Source: Panagrolaimus kolymaensis (Eukaryota; Nematoda; Chromadorea; Rhabditida; Panagrolaimidae). Taken from it: DNA of 64,000 nt. The position numbers and the translations under genes are program-made. Below the pieces are notes generated by a model. The model ran no database searches. It was not told the DNA's origin and saw nothing but the letters and a program-made list of their open reading frames with translations. Below, piece by piece: positions 36,510-48,690 of this stretch (position 1 is its first letter; the number at the start of each line of letters is the position of its first letter). The stretch lies in the NCBI GenBank assembly GCA_028622995.1, contig JAJQJQ010000036.1, forward strand, positions 2,170,001-2,234,000, read 5' to 3'.

Positions 36510-37853
36510 AGGTGAATGTCTTTAAAATTAAAGAGGCTGAAAACATAGGTACGATTAGTTCTTAAAGACTTCATTCGCTTTTGACTTTTTTGTTCCAAAT
36601 ATCATTTTTTTAAACCTTGAATTTATGAATAAAAAAACAACTTTCTTTGACTGTATAAAATTGACCTTGAAAGTAGGCTAAAAAGAAATAAAAACTAGAC
36701 CGATTTGTTCTATATTTTTTTTTATTTCTTCCAGTTTTTAATGATCGCATAATCGACGTCTTTCTTCTTCCTTGTTTTATGCTTTTTCGGCACATTTCAC
36801 TTTCGCTTTTTATTGTCCCAATTTCCTCCTTATTCTTTTGTATATTTCCTCGCCTGCTTTTTGGCTGTCAATGATTTAATAGTTTTCTTTTAAAAAACAT
36901 AATATCGCCAAAAATATTTTATTCAAAAAAAAAATCAAAATTGTTACATTTTTTTCTTTGGCTTTTTTTTCTTCAACTTGTAATGAAAGAAAAAAGTTTG
37001 TTTAAAACTAAACTCATTTTTAATGCATCATTAAATAATAAAAAATCAAATCATCAAAAAAAAGCTTGCTTGTTTTTAAGGGAGAAAAAAAAATTACGTG
37101 TTCCTTGTGCAAACAAGCTTTGATTTGATTTCATTTTTTTCTTTCTTTCTATTTTTTTCTTTTGGCCATCATTTAAATAATCAAAATAAGAAAAAATAGA
37201 AAGCAAACAAACAAATGCTTCTTTTTTTCTCTTTGACTTGACCATCACTTTTTTTTTGGACTTTGGATATTTTTTTTGAGAAATACAAAGAATAGTATTG
37301 TTTTTTTTGTCTATTTTGAATAATCATGTCACGGTCTAGTAAAGATGGCGCAACAAATACAACTTTATTTGCACCTGTGTCTTCCCAATATTTTCTTTAA
37401 ATTCGGCGAAATAGTAATTTTTTTTATTGTTGCGTGATGACTAGTTTCAGAAACTATGGCTGAAGAAAGTAAGAAAATTTTTTTTGTAGTAATTTCCCAA
37501 AGATAAAAATAAATATTATAATAAATTCTTTTTACTTCGATTATTTTAATTTTCTTAAAATATTTTTTAAATAATTTATTCAGTTGAAAAAACTAAAATA
37601 AGTCGTTTTATTTTTTGGTAAAATTGTATCAACCAAAAGAAAGGCTACTTTCAGCTTCGCCAAATTAAAAGAAATTTTTTTTTCTGATTTTCATTTTCCA
37701 TCCATATCTTAATTAATTGATGTCCTCCATTCATATCTACTTTGACATAATTAAAACCTGACTATCCCAATTTTCACACCTTTTTAAACTGCTTCCATCG
37801 GATATGAAGGCGCCAACCTTGAAAAAATATTCTAAAAAAAATTAATTACGAGA
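36510..37853. other. AT-rich intergenic region
   Basis: No gene recognised in about 1.3 kb between the tRNA and the second MITE. Confidence 0.4.
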
Positions 37854-38096
37854 ACACACATGGGCACAGGGTGTGTTTGGGTGTGTTTTGACACACCCAG
37901 AGGTACCGGGGTACCGCTGAGGTTTTTTAGAAAATGAAAAAAATCCACAGGGGATACCAAGGGAAATTTTTTTCTGTATTCTGAGGGTACCGCTTTTTTT
38001 TCTGCTAGCCAAAAAATAGCAGAGAGGGGAGACCCTTTGGAAAATTTGGGGTACCGCTAGCAAAAAAACCTTGACACACTCCCTTGCCCATGTATG
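37854..38096. mobile_element. hAT-like MITE, 243 bp, with 8-bp target duplication
   Basis: Perfect 8-bp duplications TACGAGAA (37846-37853 and 38097-38104) flank an element whose ends are CACACATGGGCACAGGG and the inverted CATACATGGGCAAGGGA, sharing ACATGGGCA. It stands out from the AT-rich surroundings by GGGGTACCGC words repeated three or four times and by CTAGCAAAAAA/TTTTTTGGCTAG-type segments. There is no coding capacity. The 8-bp duplication and CA..TG ends suggest the hAT superfamily, but the inverted repeats are imperfect. Confidence 0.75.
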
Positions 38097-39223
38097 TACG
38101 AGAATGACAAATCTCTTTTATAATTTTTCTTTCGTTTCCAGTTAATTATCTTTTTGGGCTTTACACATAATAGAAAAAAGAGAAAAGAGATAATGATTCC
38201 TAACTTCTTTTTTTTGTTGCTTTTTGCTGCCACGACGCTGAAACCGGAGTTTTTTTTGCATTTTTTTTATTATCGTCGAAGTTATTGAAGAAGATACACG
38301 CGGAGATGGATTGGATGGAATGAAAAAAAGGAAAAGGAAGGATGTTTCATTTCATTGCGTAATAATCGCGGTAACTTTTAACAACAACTCTTCCGCTGCC
38401 CGATGATGGCTGCTAAATAAGGAAGCAATAAACAAGTTAACTTAATTTTATTACATATTTTTTTCACTTTTCTTCTTCACAACTTTCTTTCTTTTGTTGT
38501 TCAAGCCAATTATTCTCTTTACTTATTTTTGATCTACGTCGAAAAAAAGAGAAAAAAAATGAATTAGCTATTATTTTTTATTTTTTATTAAAAAGACCTG
38601 GGCTTTGGTTGCATAAAAGTATGGGTGCTAAAATTATTGCCTTTATTTTAAACAAAAAATAAAAATTGTCAATTTTTAAATAACAAAAAAATCTTTTTTA
38701 AATAAAATTTTGTATCTATTTAAATTTGCTCCGCCAAAAATAAATTTACGAGAGATTTCTAAAGTATCTCTATTTTTGAAATTTGCATAATCCATATCAA
38801 CCCTCTCTCTTTTTATTCATGCAAATCCAAACTTTCGATTTTTGAATTCACTGATCCATTTCCATTTCATTTTGTCCTTTATCCTTTATTCCTCCCAAAA
38901 AAAAGAAGTCTAAAATAAAAACACTAATTCTTAATCCCCTTATTGCTTCTTTTTTTCTTCGCTAAAAACATTATTTAAGAAAATGAAAAAAGAAAAATCT
39001 AGTTAGCCGCCTGCCAGATCGCCTCTGTTTTTTTTGTAGTTGCTTTTTGTCCATCCATCGTTCAATTTAAAATATCCGTCCTTCTCTCTTTCTGAAAATA
39101 ATAATGAAGTAAGTTCTTTCTGGAATCAAATCCATTTTTTTATTATTCATCGCTCGTTTTTATATTTAATTCAAGTGAATCCCAGAACTTTCTTTTTATT
39201 TATTTCGTTTTGACGCGTGTTTT
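38097..39223. other. AT-rich intergenic region between two MITEs
   Basis: No gene recognised in about 1.1 kb; homopolymer runs only. Confidence 0.4.
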
Positions 39224-39591
39224 CAGGGATGTCGAAACAGTCTATTTAACCGGGTTAACTAAACCACTTTTTTTGCTGGTTTACTAAACTGCTGGTTTGC
39301 TAAACCAGAAAATTTGCCGGTTAAGCTAACCGTTTTTGTGTTAACCACTTTTGAAAAAATGCCTTCAAAAAATCCTTGAAGAAAAGCAAAACGAAACATT
39401 TCATTGAGGCAGAGAACCAAAGAAAGACTCGTTTGTCTTCATTCAAAAAACGAAGCTTTCCGAAAAAGTGGTTTAGTAAACCAGCAATTTTTTCGTTTGA
39501 TTGAAATTTGCTGGTTTAGTTAACCAGTAGCGTTTTGTGAACAATGCCAAAGTGGTTAATGAAACCAGCTAAGACTGTTTCGACATCGCTG
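39224..39591. mobile_element. hAT-type MITE, 368 bp, with 8-bp target duplication
   Basis: Flanked by CGTGTTTT on both sides (39216-39223 and 39592-39599). The terminal inverted repeats read CAGSGATGTCGAAACAGTCT, 20 bp with one mismatch between ends, followed by repeated subterminal words related to TGGTTTAGTWAACCAG and TTAACC in both orientations. These may be transposase sites. There is no coding capacity. The CAG..CTG ends and 8-bp duplication fit hAT. It lies about 320 bp upstream of the patched-related gene. Confidence 0.9.
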
Positions 39592-39913
39592 CGTGTTTTC
39601 CAGCGTTCTTTATTTCTGAATTTTTTTTTGATTTTTGTTTAAAGAAAATATTTTTAGATTTATTGCAAATAACAAATTTCAAAGAATTTCGAAAGCTTAT
39701 TTTACGCCAAATTTTAAAAAGGCGACCAACCCGACCTAAATTTATTTTTAAATTTTTGTGTTTGATTTTTGAAAGAAAAAAATATACGAGAATCTTGAAG
39801 AAATTGCAAATTTGAAACTTTTGACAGTAATTTTTTACTGAAAAAAAAATTACCCAATTTTGAAGTTAGCTGAAAATTAAACTCATCGAAGCCTAAAAAC
39901 TAAAAAAAGAAGT

Positions 39914-42900
39914 ATGCTGCATCCAACGCATTATATAGATAAATTATTTTATTGGCTTGGTTTTCAAATTGGAAAGAGACCAATTTTGGTTATAATAAGT
40001 TGTTTAATTTTTACAACGATTTTATCATGTGGAATGATAAATTTTGAAGAAGCTAATAATGTTAGATCTGAATATTCTCCATTGAATGCTCCATCTCAAA
40101 AAGAATATGCTGTAGCTAAATCATTTTTAAAACAGGTATGTAAATTTTTTTATAAAAAATTTCTTAAATTTTTGACAAAATTTCGTAAATTTATGAGTAA
40201 TTTTGAAAAATGTTAAATGGATGCCCAAAAATTTTTTTAGTATATTTTTTTTGAAAATTTGCATATTCCTAAATTTTTTCGATAAATTATTTGAATCCCG
40301 ATATTTTTTTAGAATGGCACCATGGATCCATGTTACGTGATGAGCCACGCCCGAGATGGAGGAAGTTTACTTCGAGAAGAATATCGATGGATAATATATA
40401 ATTTAACCAAATCTTTACAAACCGATGTAAAAGTAACTAAAAATGGAAAAGAATATGGGTTTAAAGATTTATGTGAGCCTTATTGTGAATTAAATACAGC
40501 ATTTTTGGCATTTTTAAAATTATATGATCCAACAAATACTGATACTTTTACTTATCCCGCTATTGAACTTTTTGGCACCCGAGCTTTTATAGGTAATTTT
40601 TTTGCCCTATAAATTTTTGGATCTTCGGCTTTTAAAAAGGCAGCTTTTTTGATATTTTTTAATTTATAAAAAAATGTTTTAGGAAACAATGTTTATGGAA
40701 TTAAGCTTCGCCCAGATACTAACATTTTGGATTCATTCTCAACAGCAGTAATGCCATTTTATTTAGTCGCGGATTGGTAAATTTTTTTAATAAATTTTCT
40801 TTTCAAGACCTAAATTAATTTTTTGTTTATTATTATTTTTAAGGGAAGACACTGATGTGATGATAGATTGGTTGCATGAAGCAATAAAACTATTTGAGAA
40901 CCCAGAATATTCGACTTTACTTAAAACGGGAATCACTGGGGATAATTTAATTTCAAGTGAAGTTCGAAGAATGGGAACGGAAACGGCTCCATTAATTTTT
41001 GGTTCCATTTCGGCTATGATTATTTTTGTTGTGGCTTTTTCATTTCGGTAAGTTTTTTTGGCTTTTAGCAATTTATCTTAGATCAAAATTAATTTGAAAC
41101 ATTTTCAAAAAAAAAGTTTAAGTTTCAAGGAAAAAAAACAATAAAAACATTTATTTTTTCTTTTTCTTGTCAAACAAGTTTTTGTTATTCTTTTTTTCGT
41201 TCTAAAAATTGGGATATATGTTTTTGACCGATCCAATTTGGGACACACGACGACAATATTTATCAATTTTTTTTCACTTATCTCTCCTGTCCTGTTTTTG
41301 AGATGTCGTCTCATTTGAAAAGGAAGCATTACGCAATTTCTATTTTCTATTTTTCTTTTAATTAATTTTTTACGCAATAAATATTTTAGTAAATTAAATT
41401 GCTTAAGGCAATATGGCGGCGTCCATAAAAAATATGATAAGAAAAGAAAAGGGATAATAATTAAGATGATGTGGCCATTCGGTCAACAAATATGTATTTG
41501 TGGTTTTGGAATGATCTTTAAAATCAAGTTTTTGCAAAAAAGAAAAGCAAAAAAAGGGAAATGAAAAAATAAAAGTACAGTGTTATATTTTCTTGGAAAA
41601 GCAAAATTCTTAAGACTAAAATAAGCAAAAATTTAAATTTTTGAGTTGAAACCTTAAAAAGCAGAGAAAAAAAAATTAGCATAACATTTCGTTATCAAAA
41701 TTATTTTTTTTCAGTTACAATCCCGCTCAAAGTAAACCATGGGAAGCTTTTATTGGATGTGTCATTCCTCTTTTGGCTCTCATCGCTTCACTTGGTTTAA
41801 TGTCAGCTTTGGGAATGAAATTTCAATCCATCGTTGTTGCAGCTTTGTTTTTAGTTTTATCCGTTGGAATTGATGATGTTTTTATTATTATGAGAGCTTG
41901 GGATCGATCGGATCCAGCTGCAACAGTTCCTGAACGAACTGCCACTACCCTTGAAGATGCAGGTCCATCCATTACTATTAGGTAAGGGAATTTTTTCTTT
42001 GGCATTTAAAAAACAAAAAACGTAAAATAAAATATTTAAAAAATACTTTTTTCTATTCAAATCCTTAATTTTTGGAATTTGAAAATATTAAATATGTAAA
42101 TTTTTCAGTTCCCTCACAAATGTCATGTCTTTTGCCATTGGAGCATTTTCTGATACCCCAGCAGTTCGAACATTTTGTATTTATTCTGCAATTGCCATAG
42201 CTATTTGCTATTTTTATCAACTCATCCTTTTCACCGCGGTTATGGCAATTGGTGGAAAACGTGAAAATAAAGGCCTTCAATCAATTTTATGCTGCTTCAA
42301 AGCTGATCCCTCTGCTCGTTCGATGATCGTTAAAAAATGTTCAGAATTCCACGATCAAGTTGTTAAAGCTTGGAGTGCCGCAGTTACACATTGGCCCGTG
42401 AGAATTACCCTTGGCATTGCAATGGTAGCATATTTTTATATTTCATGGATAGGAATTTCTCGAATGTCAAGTAATATTTCCATTGATAAAATGGCTTTAC
42501 CTAATTCATATTTGCATGATTTTCAACATACTTTTGAAACGGCATTAAGAAATATGCAACCCATTAGCGTTTTTGTAATGAACCCCGGAGATTTGCGGGA
42601 TCCTGAGAGGCTTCAAAAAGCTAAGGATTTAGTTTATGATTTCGAACACGCAACAAATTCCTATGGCTCTGAATCTACTTATTTTTGGTTAACCCCATAC
42701 GAAGACTTTTTGAGATTTTATGCTGACACGGAAGAATTTACATACACTGAAGTTCCAACATTTTTTAAATCTGCAACATATTTTTATTTGGCGTCATTTG
42801 TCCATTTTAATGAAACCGCATGCTTGGCTAATGAACCAGAATGTATCACCTCGTTTTTCTTTATAACAAATTTCCATGAAGTTATAAAGTATCATGAATT

Positions 42901-44504
42901 GGTTCCAGCTGTAAAACATTGGAGAAAAATTGCTGAAAAATATTCTGATTTTCAAGTTTATCCTTATAGTGATCATACGCCCTTTGTTGATCAGGTAAGA
43001 AAGAGACCATTAGCTACTTTTAAAATCTTCTGACTTAGGGTTACTGAATGAGAAATACCCTTATTTTGGCTAGAAAATTTATTTATATTATCCTTTTAAC
43101 CATTCCAAAAAAAAAATTCAGAGAGATGAATTTCGCTATTTTTCAATCCAAAAATGTAACATTTTTTAAGTTTAAAAAAAAAACACACTTTTTTAAAGGC
43201 CTTTCAATATTTTTTTGGATATGAGTTAATATCTCATTTTTTCACTTTCCTTGGGAACTTTATAACCCTAATTTGCCTAAATTAAAGCCTTTTTTTCATT
43301 ACTTTCTCAAACTCATATCTTTCTTTAATTTTTAGACCATGTCAATCGATCGAACCGTTATTGGAAGCGTTGCGGCTGCTTTGGCTTGCACCGCAGTTAT
43401 TTGTCTAATTTTTATCCCACATGTTTTGTCCGTTATTGCCGCAGTTTTTTCTGTTTTTTCCATTTCTTGGGGAATTTTTGGGTTACTTTCTCTTTGGAAT
43501 GTCGATTTGGATCCTCTTTCCATGGCGGCCCTGCTTATGGCTATTGGGTTCAGCGTTGATTTCACTGCTCACATTTCTTTTCATTATTATAAAGCTCCTA
43601 AAGTTGTAAGTTTCTAAACTTCAAAAAAAAATTATTTAAATTTCCCTATAAAAAAATTTCAGCACCCTCGAAAACGAATTGAAACAGCTCTTGGAATTAT
43701 TGGGTGGCCAATGGTTCAAGTTGGCCTTAGCACTATTGTTGCATTACTTCCACTTTTATTCAAACAATCATATCTTGCTTTGGTTTTTCTTAAAACTATC
43801 GTAGTTGTAGTTATTCTTGGAATGTTTCATGGTTTAATATTGTTGCCAGCTGTTTTGACTATGATTACAAGCTATGATGGAAAAAGTACTGATAGTTCTG
43901 CGGATTCATCTGAGAGAAGTTCTCAACGATCCACTGAAAGGAAGGAAAGCTTTTATAAAGTGAGTTATTACAAAAAATGATAAGTAGTGGAGCTTTTAAA
44001 AAAAATACTGGGAGCCCCATCACTAAAATTAATTACTAAAAGTTATTCATATTTTCGGGCAACTATGCTTTTCAAAAGCTTTTTTTAGTTTTAAAAAATA
44101 ATTTTTTTCGTTATGAGACTCCAATGTATGCAGATTTTGTTATTTCATAGACAAAAATTTTATGTCAAAAACACAAATATATGCAAATTTGTCGTGACAC
44201 AAAAAATATTTGTTTTGTTTTTTAAATCTGCAAACAAACAAAAAAATTCATTTAACTTTAGATGAGAATCAAAAAACATTTTCAGTCCCAAAATCTTATA
44301 AAATCTTTGAATGAAATAAATTGGCTCAATCATGGTGGAAAACCCACAGCGGATCGAATAAGAAAATCATTGAAGAAAAGTTTTTCAATAAAAAAAATTG
44401 AACCCATTAATGTTGCTGAACTTGCTAATACCACTCAAAGCACTCCATCCACAACTTTAGTGCATAAAATTCCTTTGGGTCGAACCAATTCTAATGCTCT
44501 CTGA
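39914..44504 (+). CDS. Patched-related (PTR) sterol-sensing-domain membrane protein
   Basis: Nine exons (39914-40135, 40313-40592, 40683-40776, 40844-41047, 41715-41981, 42109-42994, 43336-43605, 43663-43959, 44262-44504) join in frame to 920 residues, the usual PTR size. It begins with a cytoplasmic stretch and one helix (PILVIISCLIFTTILSCG), then an extracellular loop (RSEYSPLNAPSQKEY), a sterol-sensing domain with SVGIDDVFIIMRAW, a second helix and large loop, and a final five-helix bundle with MAIGFSVDFTAHISFHY. The GIDD and GFSVD motifs correspond to the proton-relay acidic residues of RND-type transporters, and both are kept. The Ser-rich tail (SSADSSERSSQRSTERK) is cytoplasmic. In C. 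elegans, PTR proteins act in cuticle, moulting and membrane trafficking; substrates are uncertain but lipid-like. Which ptr gene this matches I cannot say. Confidence 0.9.
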
Positions 44505-45663
44505 TTATAAATCACCATTCCAATAACAAATAAAGCAAAAAAAAACAAAATAGCAACAAACTTACTTAAAACTTAGAAGCCAACGTTTAAAGAATACGGG
44601 TTTACTTTTAAAAAAAATTTGTTAAAAAACACTTTTGAATTATTATTTTTTTCTCTTCCGTTTTTTATGTTAGTTCTGTATTTAGAATTTATTTTTGTCG
44701 AAATTTGTATATATATTTTTTTATAATTCATACCAATTTCCAATTTGTTTGTAATAATTTGAATATGCCTTATTATTTCTGCATTCGGGTAATTTAACTT
44801 TTTTTTTGTAATTTTTATTTTTTTGTTTTATTATATTAAAATGTTGATAAATGAACTTTTAAAATTTTTATAATAAATGCGTTCTGACAATATTTAGCCA
44901 TTTATTGAAATTTTTTTAAAATAATTCTAGATTCTTTAAAAAAATTACATTCAAAATTAACACAGTAAAAAAGTTTATTTAAAGTAATTTAAGAATGTGT
45001 TTAGTTTATTTCGTTTTTCTTTAATCTAACAATAATTTATTGTTTTAATAATCTTAAAAATGTTTATATTTATAAAATAACTAATTATTTTGACAAATTT
45101 TTTAAACTTTATTCCTTCAATTTCCAACTCATTAACCTTTTCTTTTTTTGGCAATTCAAAAAAAAAATGTTAGATACATAAAACACAAAAACTGAATGTA
45201 GCTTACTCATTTTATTTTTGTACGCTGCTTCATTTCTTTGACGACGCCATACTTTTCAAAGATAACATTATCTCTCATTTTCTCATTAACCACAGAAAAG
45301 AAGAAAAACGAACTAACGTGAATGAATAACACACGTAAGTGTTCCGACGAAACTGCTTGTTAATATTCAAGCAAATTTTTATCAATCAACAACAATGGCT
45401 TGCTTTTTATTGCTATTATTGTTGTCAACTATCTCATTCGTGGTAGCTTTTTTGCAACGTAAATAATTATCATCAGAAAAAAGAAGAACCATAAACAATT
45501 TTTAAATGCGTCAGAATACATTTTCTTTTTAAAACTATGAATAATGCTTCTTTTTTTTGGTTAAGTATAAAAGGAAAACAATCATGGCAGGTTTAAGTCA
45601 TCAAAATTGGAACACTTCTACCCTTGATTGGATTTCTTGAGAGCTACATAACTTTCATTAACT
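44505..45663. other. Intergenic region between the PTR and DXO-like genes
   Basis: About 1.2 kb of AT-rich DNA, with the PTR 3' UTR at the left and the likely DXO promoter at 45.2-45.66 kb, which is less AT-rich. No gene or repeat recognised. Confidence 0.4.
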
Positions 45664-46752
45664 ATGGCATTTAACAATTATTATAATATTTCAAACAACA
45701 ACAACGAAGAAAATTATTTAATTAATCAAAAACCTGAAAATGCTCGAATGATTAATTATTTTCATAAACAATGGATTTATAAACAAAGCTTTAAATCATT
45801 TTTTAAACAACAAAAACAAAATGAAAATCATTCTGATTTTGTTATTCCACCAAATAGTTTCGCCACTCCGTATCAATCTATTCCGATTCTTTATGAACAT
45901 CAAACAAATTTCAATGAGCTTTGGAATATATTTGAAAAGCATTCGTTAATCACAAATCGAGCATGTTTAAAGCAATTAGCTATGATGAATGTAAATACAC
46001 AAACAAGAAAATGTGTAATGGAATTAAAAAAAGTTGGAAAATCATCAGAGACTAATTTGGAATTGGATTATTATGTTTTAGAACTTCATGGAAATATTGA
46101 ATATTTCGATAATAAAAATATTAATTATCAAATTGGTTCATGCGTTGCTGGAATGTTAACTAACGATAAAAGTTTAACACCTGAATGGACAACTTTTCGA
46201 CATAAAAGTTTTAATTTACCCCTAAATTTTGTTAAAAGAACTTCGTCATTGCCTCCAACTTTTAGTTGCGATTATTTTGAAACAAAAAATAATTATAATT
46301 TCTTTCAAACTAAATCTTCCATTCGAATTCATTACACTTCAGAAATCGATGCATTTATAAACAAAAACAAAAATGGCCAAATTATTCCAGTTGAAATTAA
46401 AGCCGTTAATAATTCGAATAATAATCAAGAAATTCAACCTAAAACTGCTTTCAAAGCAGCCCTTCAATGTCATTTTGCTGGAGTCAATGATATTTTTATA
46501 GCTTTTCATGATCGAAAACGCATTCAAAGGGTCCAACATTATTCTTTAAAAGAAATGGAAGAAATTGCGTTAACAAAAAATTTGAATGTTAAAAATGCAA
46601 TTAGTGAAGCTAAATTTCTACTTCGACAAATCGTAAATGAATTTGATGAAAGAGTTTTTAATGGCAGCATGAATGATTCGGATACTTTGATAATTACAAA
46701 AGATAAAGATAGGGAATTTGGAGGATATTCGTTAAAATTTAATAAAAAATAA
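45664..46752 (+). CDS. DXO/RAI1 (Dom3Z)-like decapping nuclease family protein
   Basis: A single exon of 362 codons, with no introns unlike its neighbours. The C-terminal half matches the DXO/Rai1 family, which removes incomplete or NAD caps from RNA and degrades the body 5'-3'. Visible motifs: TSEIDA (Glu227-Ile-Asp229, the EhD metal motif), VEIKA (Glu244-Ile-Lys246, the EhK motif), and KAALQCHFAGVNDIFIAFHDR with Gln268 at the usual glutamine position. The family's earlier G-x-x-x-E motif appears as GSCVA (158-162), so that metal-binding glutamate seems to be replaced by Ala. The N-terminus is Asn-rich and poorly conserved. It may be a retrocopy or a fast-evolving paralogue with altered activity; nematodes often have several Dom3-like genes. 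Confidence 0.65.
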   Translation: MAFNNYYNISNNNNEENYLINQKPENARMINYFHKQWIYKQSFKSFFKQQKQNENHSDFVIPPNSFATPYQSIPILYEHQTNFNELWNIFEKHSLITNRACLKQLAMMNVNTQTRKCVMELKKVGKSSETNLELDYYVLELHGNIEYFDNKNINYQIGSCVAGMLTNDKSLTPEWTTFRHKSFNLPLNFVKRTSSLPPTFSCDYFETKNNYNFFQTKSSIRIHYTSEIDAFINKNKNGQIIPVEIKAVNNSNNNQEIQPKTAFKAALQCHFAGVNDIFIAFHDRKRIQRVQHYSLKEMEEIALTKNLNVKNAISEAKFLLRQIVNEFDERVFNGSMNDSDTLIITKDKDREFGGYSLKFNKK

Positions 46753-46906
46753 AAATTTGCATTTTTTGTTAAGTTTTTTATAGTGAAAATAGATTTTAAA
46801 ATTGTTTTTATGTTAATTTTGTGATTTTGCTATTTTCTGATTTTTTTTTATTTTACTTAGTAAATTTTTGCTTTAATGAAAATAAATTAAATGTCAAAAA
46901 TATAAT

Positions 46907-48086
46907 TCACCAATCGTAAGAAAAAAAATTAGCGATAAACTCAAATTTTAATCCATCATGAATTAAAAATTCCTTAGTAATAATTGTGTTTTTATTTTCA
47001 TATTTAATTTTCATAGTTTTTTCTTTCTCAGCTTTGTTAATAAAATTTATATTTGAACGAGATGCATCACGAAAGTTTCCACTAAATTGAATAATTCCTT
47101 TGACATTTAATGGAATTTCTTGAAAAACATTTGATTTTAGTTTTTGAATTTCTTGGAATAAATTTTCTTGATTCAATGGAGCACAAAAAGTTAGATTAAC
47201 GTTTAGAAATTTTAGGTTTGGAAAATTTTGAGAAATATAAGTTGAGAAAAGTTTCATTTTTTCTTCATTTAACGAATATGGTTTGTAAATAAATGAGCCT
47301 TGAAACTCAAGATTTTTAACATTAAAAAATGGCAAACTAAAAATAATTATAGAAAAATATAACAAACAAAAAAGACGAATAAACTTACGCATGTAACCGC
47401 TTTTTATGGGTTCGATAAATAAGATTATTGAATTTAAATTTTGGAAACGAAAGTGGAGTTTTTGAAGTTTCCTAAAAAATCTTTTTTATTTTCTTTTGTA
47501 AATTTTAAGAATAAACCACAAAATATATTTTTTGTTTGTTTAAATTTATGGCAAAATTTTGGCTTTTATCACAGTGGAATTTTTATATAATTTTTTTGGG
47601 ATTTTTAATAAATATTTTCCCATAAAAGTAAATTAAAAACAAAACATAAAAAACTAACGCAAAATAGAAGATTTTCCAGGTTTATTCTTTTTGCAAAATC
47701 CACGTTTGGCCATGATATAATTTTAATTTCATTAACTGTAATTGAAACAAATGCTAAAATGGCATCTAATAATGGGTGACTATAATGAATCCAAAAGCAT
47801 TTAATTTTAATGTCCTAAAATAAAAATATTTTCTTTTCATAAATACATTTTCACTGCATTAAAAAATTTTTTTTAAGCAACTTACATCATTATTAAGACA
47901 AATAATACCTATCCGATTAGTTTCAATCACAATTTTTTGAGATCGTCGTAAATGGTTTAAACCAATATTAAATGTTTGTTTTCCCGCTGACATAAAGTTG
48001 ATCAAAGTTGCATCGGATAAAGTATCGGATGAATCCATTAATTTTATAAAAATAGTATTCAATATTTCATTGTTGAGAACAGTCAT
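46907..48086 (-). CDS. F-box-like protein, intact
   Basis: Four exons (48086-47886, 47814-47659, 47471-47389, 47336-46907) join in frame to 289 residues. The N-terminus MTVLNNEILNTIFIKLMDSSD...NFMSAGKQTFNIGLNHLRR fits a degenerate F-box (leucine-rich first helix, then a GK..F segment). The remainder has leucine-rich strands (NVKNLEFQGSF, NLKFLNVNLTF) like the C-terminal part of nematode F-box-like proteins. These proteins usually link variable substrates to SCF ubiquitin ligases, and in plant-parasitic nematodes the family is greatly expanded. No stop or frameshift is seen, and splice sites are standard. The substrate is unknown. Confidence 0.65.
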
Positions 48087-48690
48087 TTTCGTGGAGGATT
48101 AAAAATATAAAATATAAAAAAGAGAACAGGTGAAAAAAAATAAACTATTAAACACACTTTTTCGTTGAAAAAGAACGCCCCAAAATAATGATTTGTGTCA
48201 AACCTATTTTGTCTGTCTCTTAAGCTGACGAAGCAAAGAAAAAGGAACGCGGACTATAAAATGACGGTGCAAAAAAAAAGGTTGTTCGTGGTTTTTTGCT
48301 TTTCTAACTACGATGACGATGCATAAAAGCGCAAGATGTCCAGTTGTTCAATTTGACCGCTTGTTTTTATTTTAAGTTCGTGTTCGTGGGTTAAAGAGCA
48401 TTTTTTTTTATTTTGTTGAAAAAAAAAAGTATTTTAAAAAATGTAAAATAAAAGATTTTTTTCTCATTATTGTGAGAGAATTAACATTTTTTTTCTTGAT
48501 AATAAATAAAAAAAGCAGAAAAAATGAAAAAAATTCATCCATTTATGTTTTTGTTTTAGATTATTATTTGATTATCGCTTTGGATTTTTTTTCTTATTCT
48601 CTATCAACTCGGTCAAAATTTAATAATTAGAAAGAAAAATGCTAAGAAAAATATATAAAAGAAGCTATCTTTTTATTTCCAACAAAAAAA
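48087..48690. other. Intergenic region
   Basis: AT-rich, with the F-box-like gene promoter at its left edge (48.09-48.4 kb, somewhat less AT-rich) and the lipase 3' flank at its right. No gene recognised. Confidence 0.4.

Noticed and set aside
41105..41377. Minus-strand open frame inside the large PTR intron
   Set aside because: Lysine/arginine-rich frame from A/T tracts with no domain or splice support.
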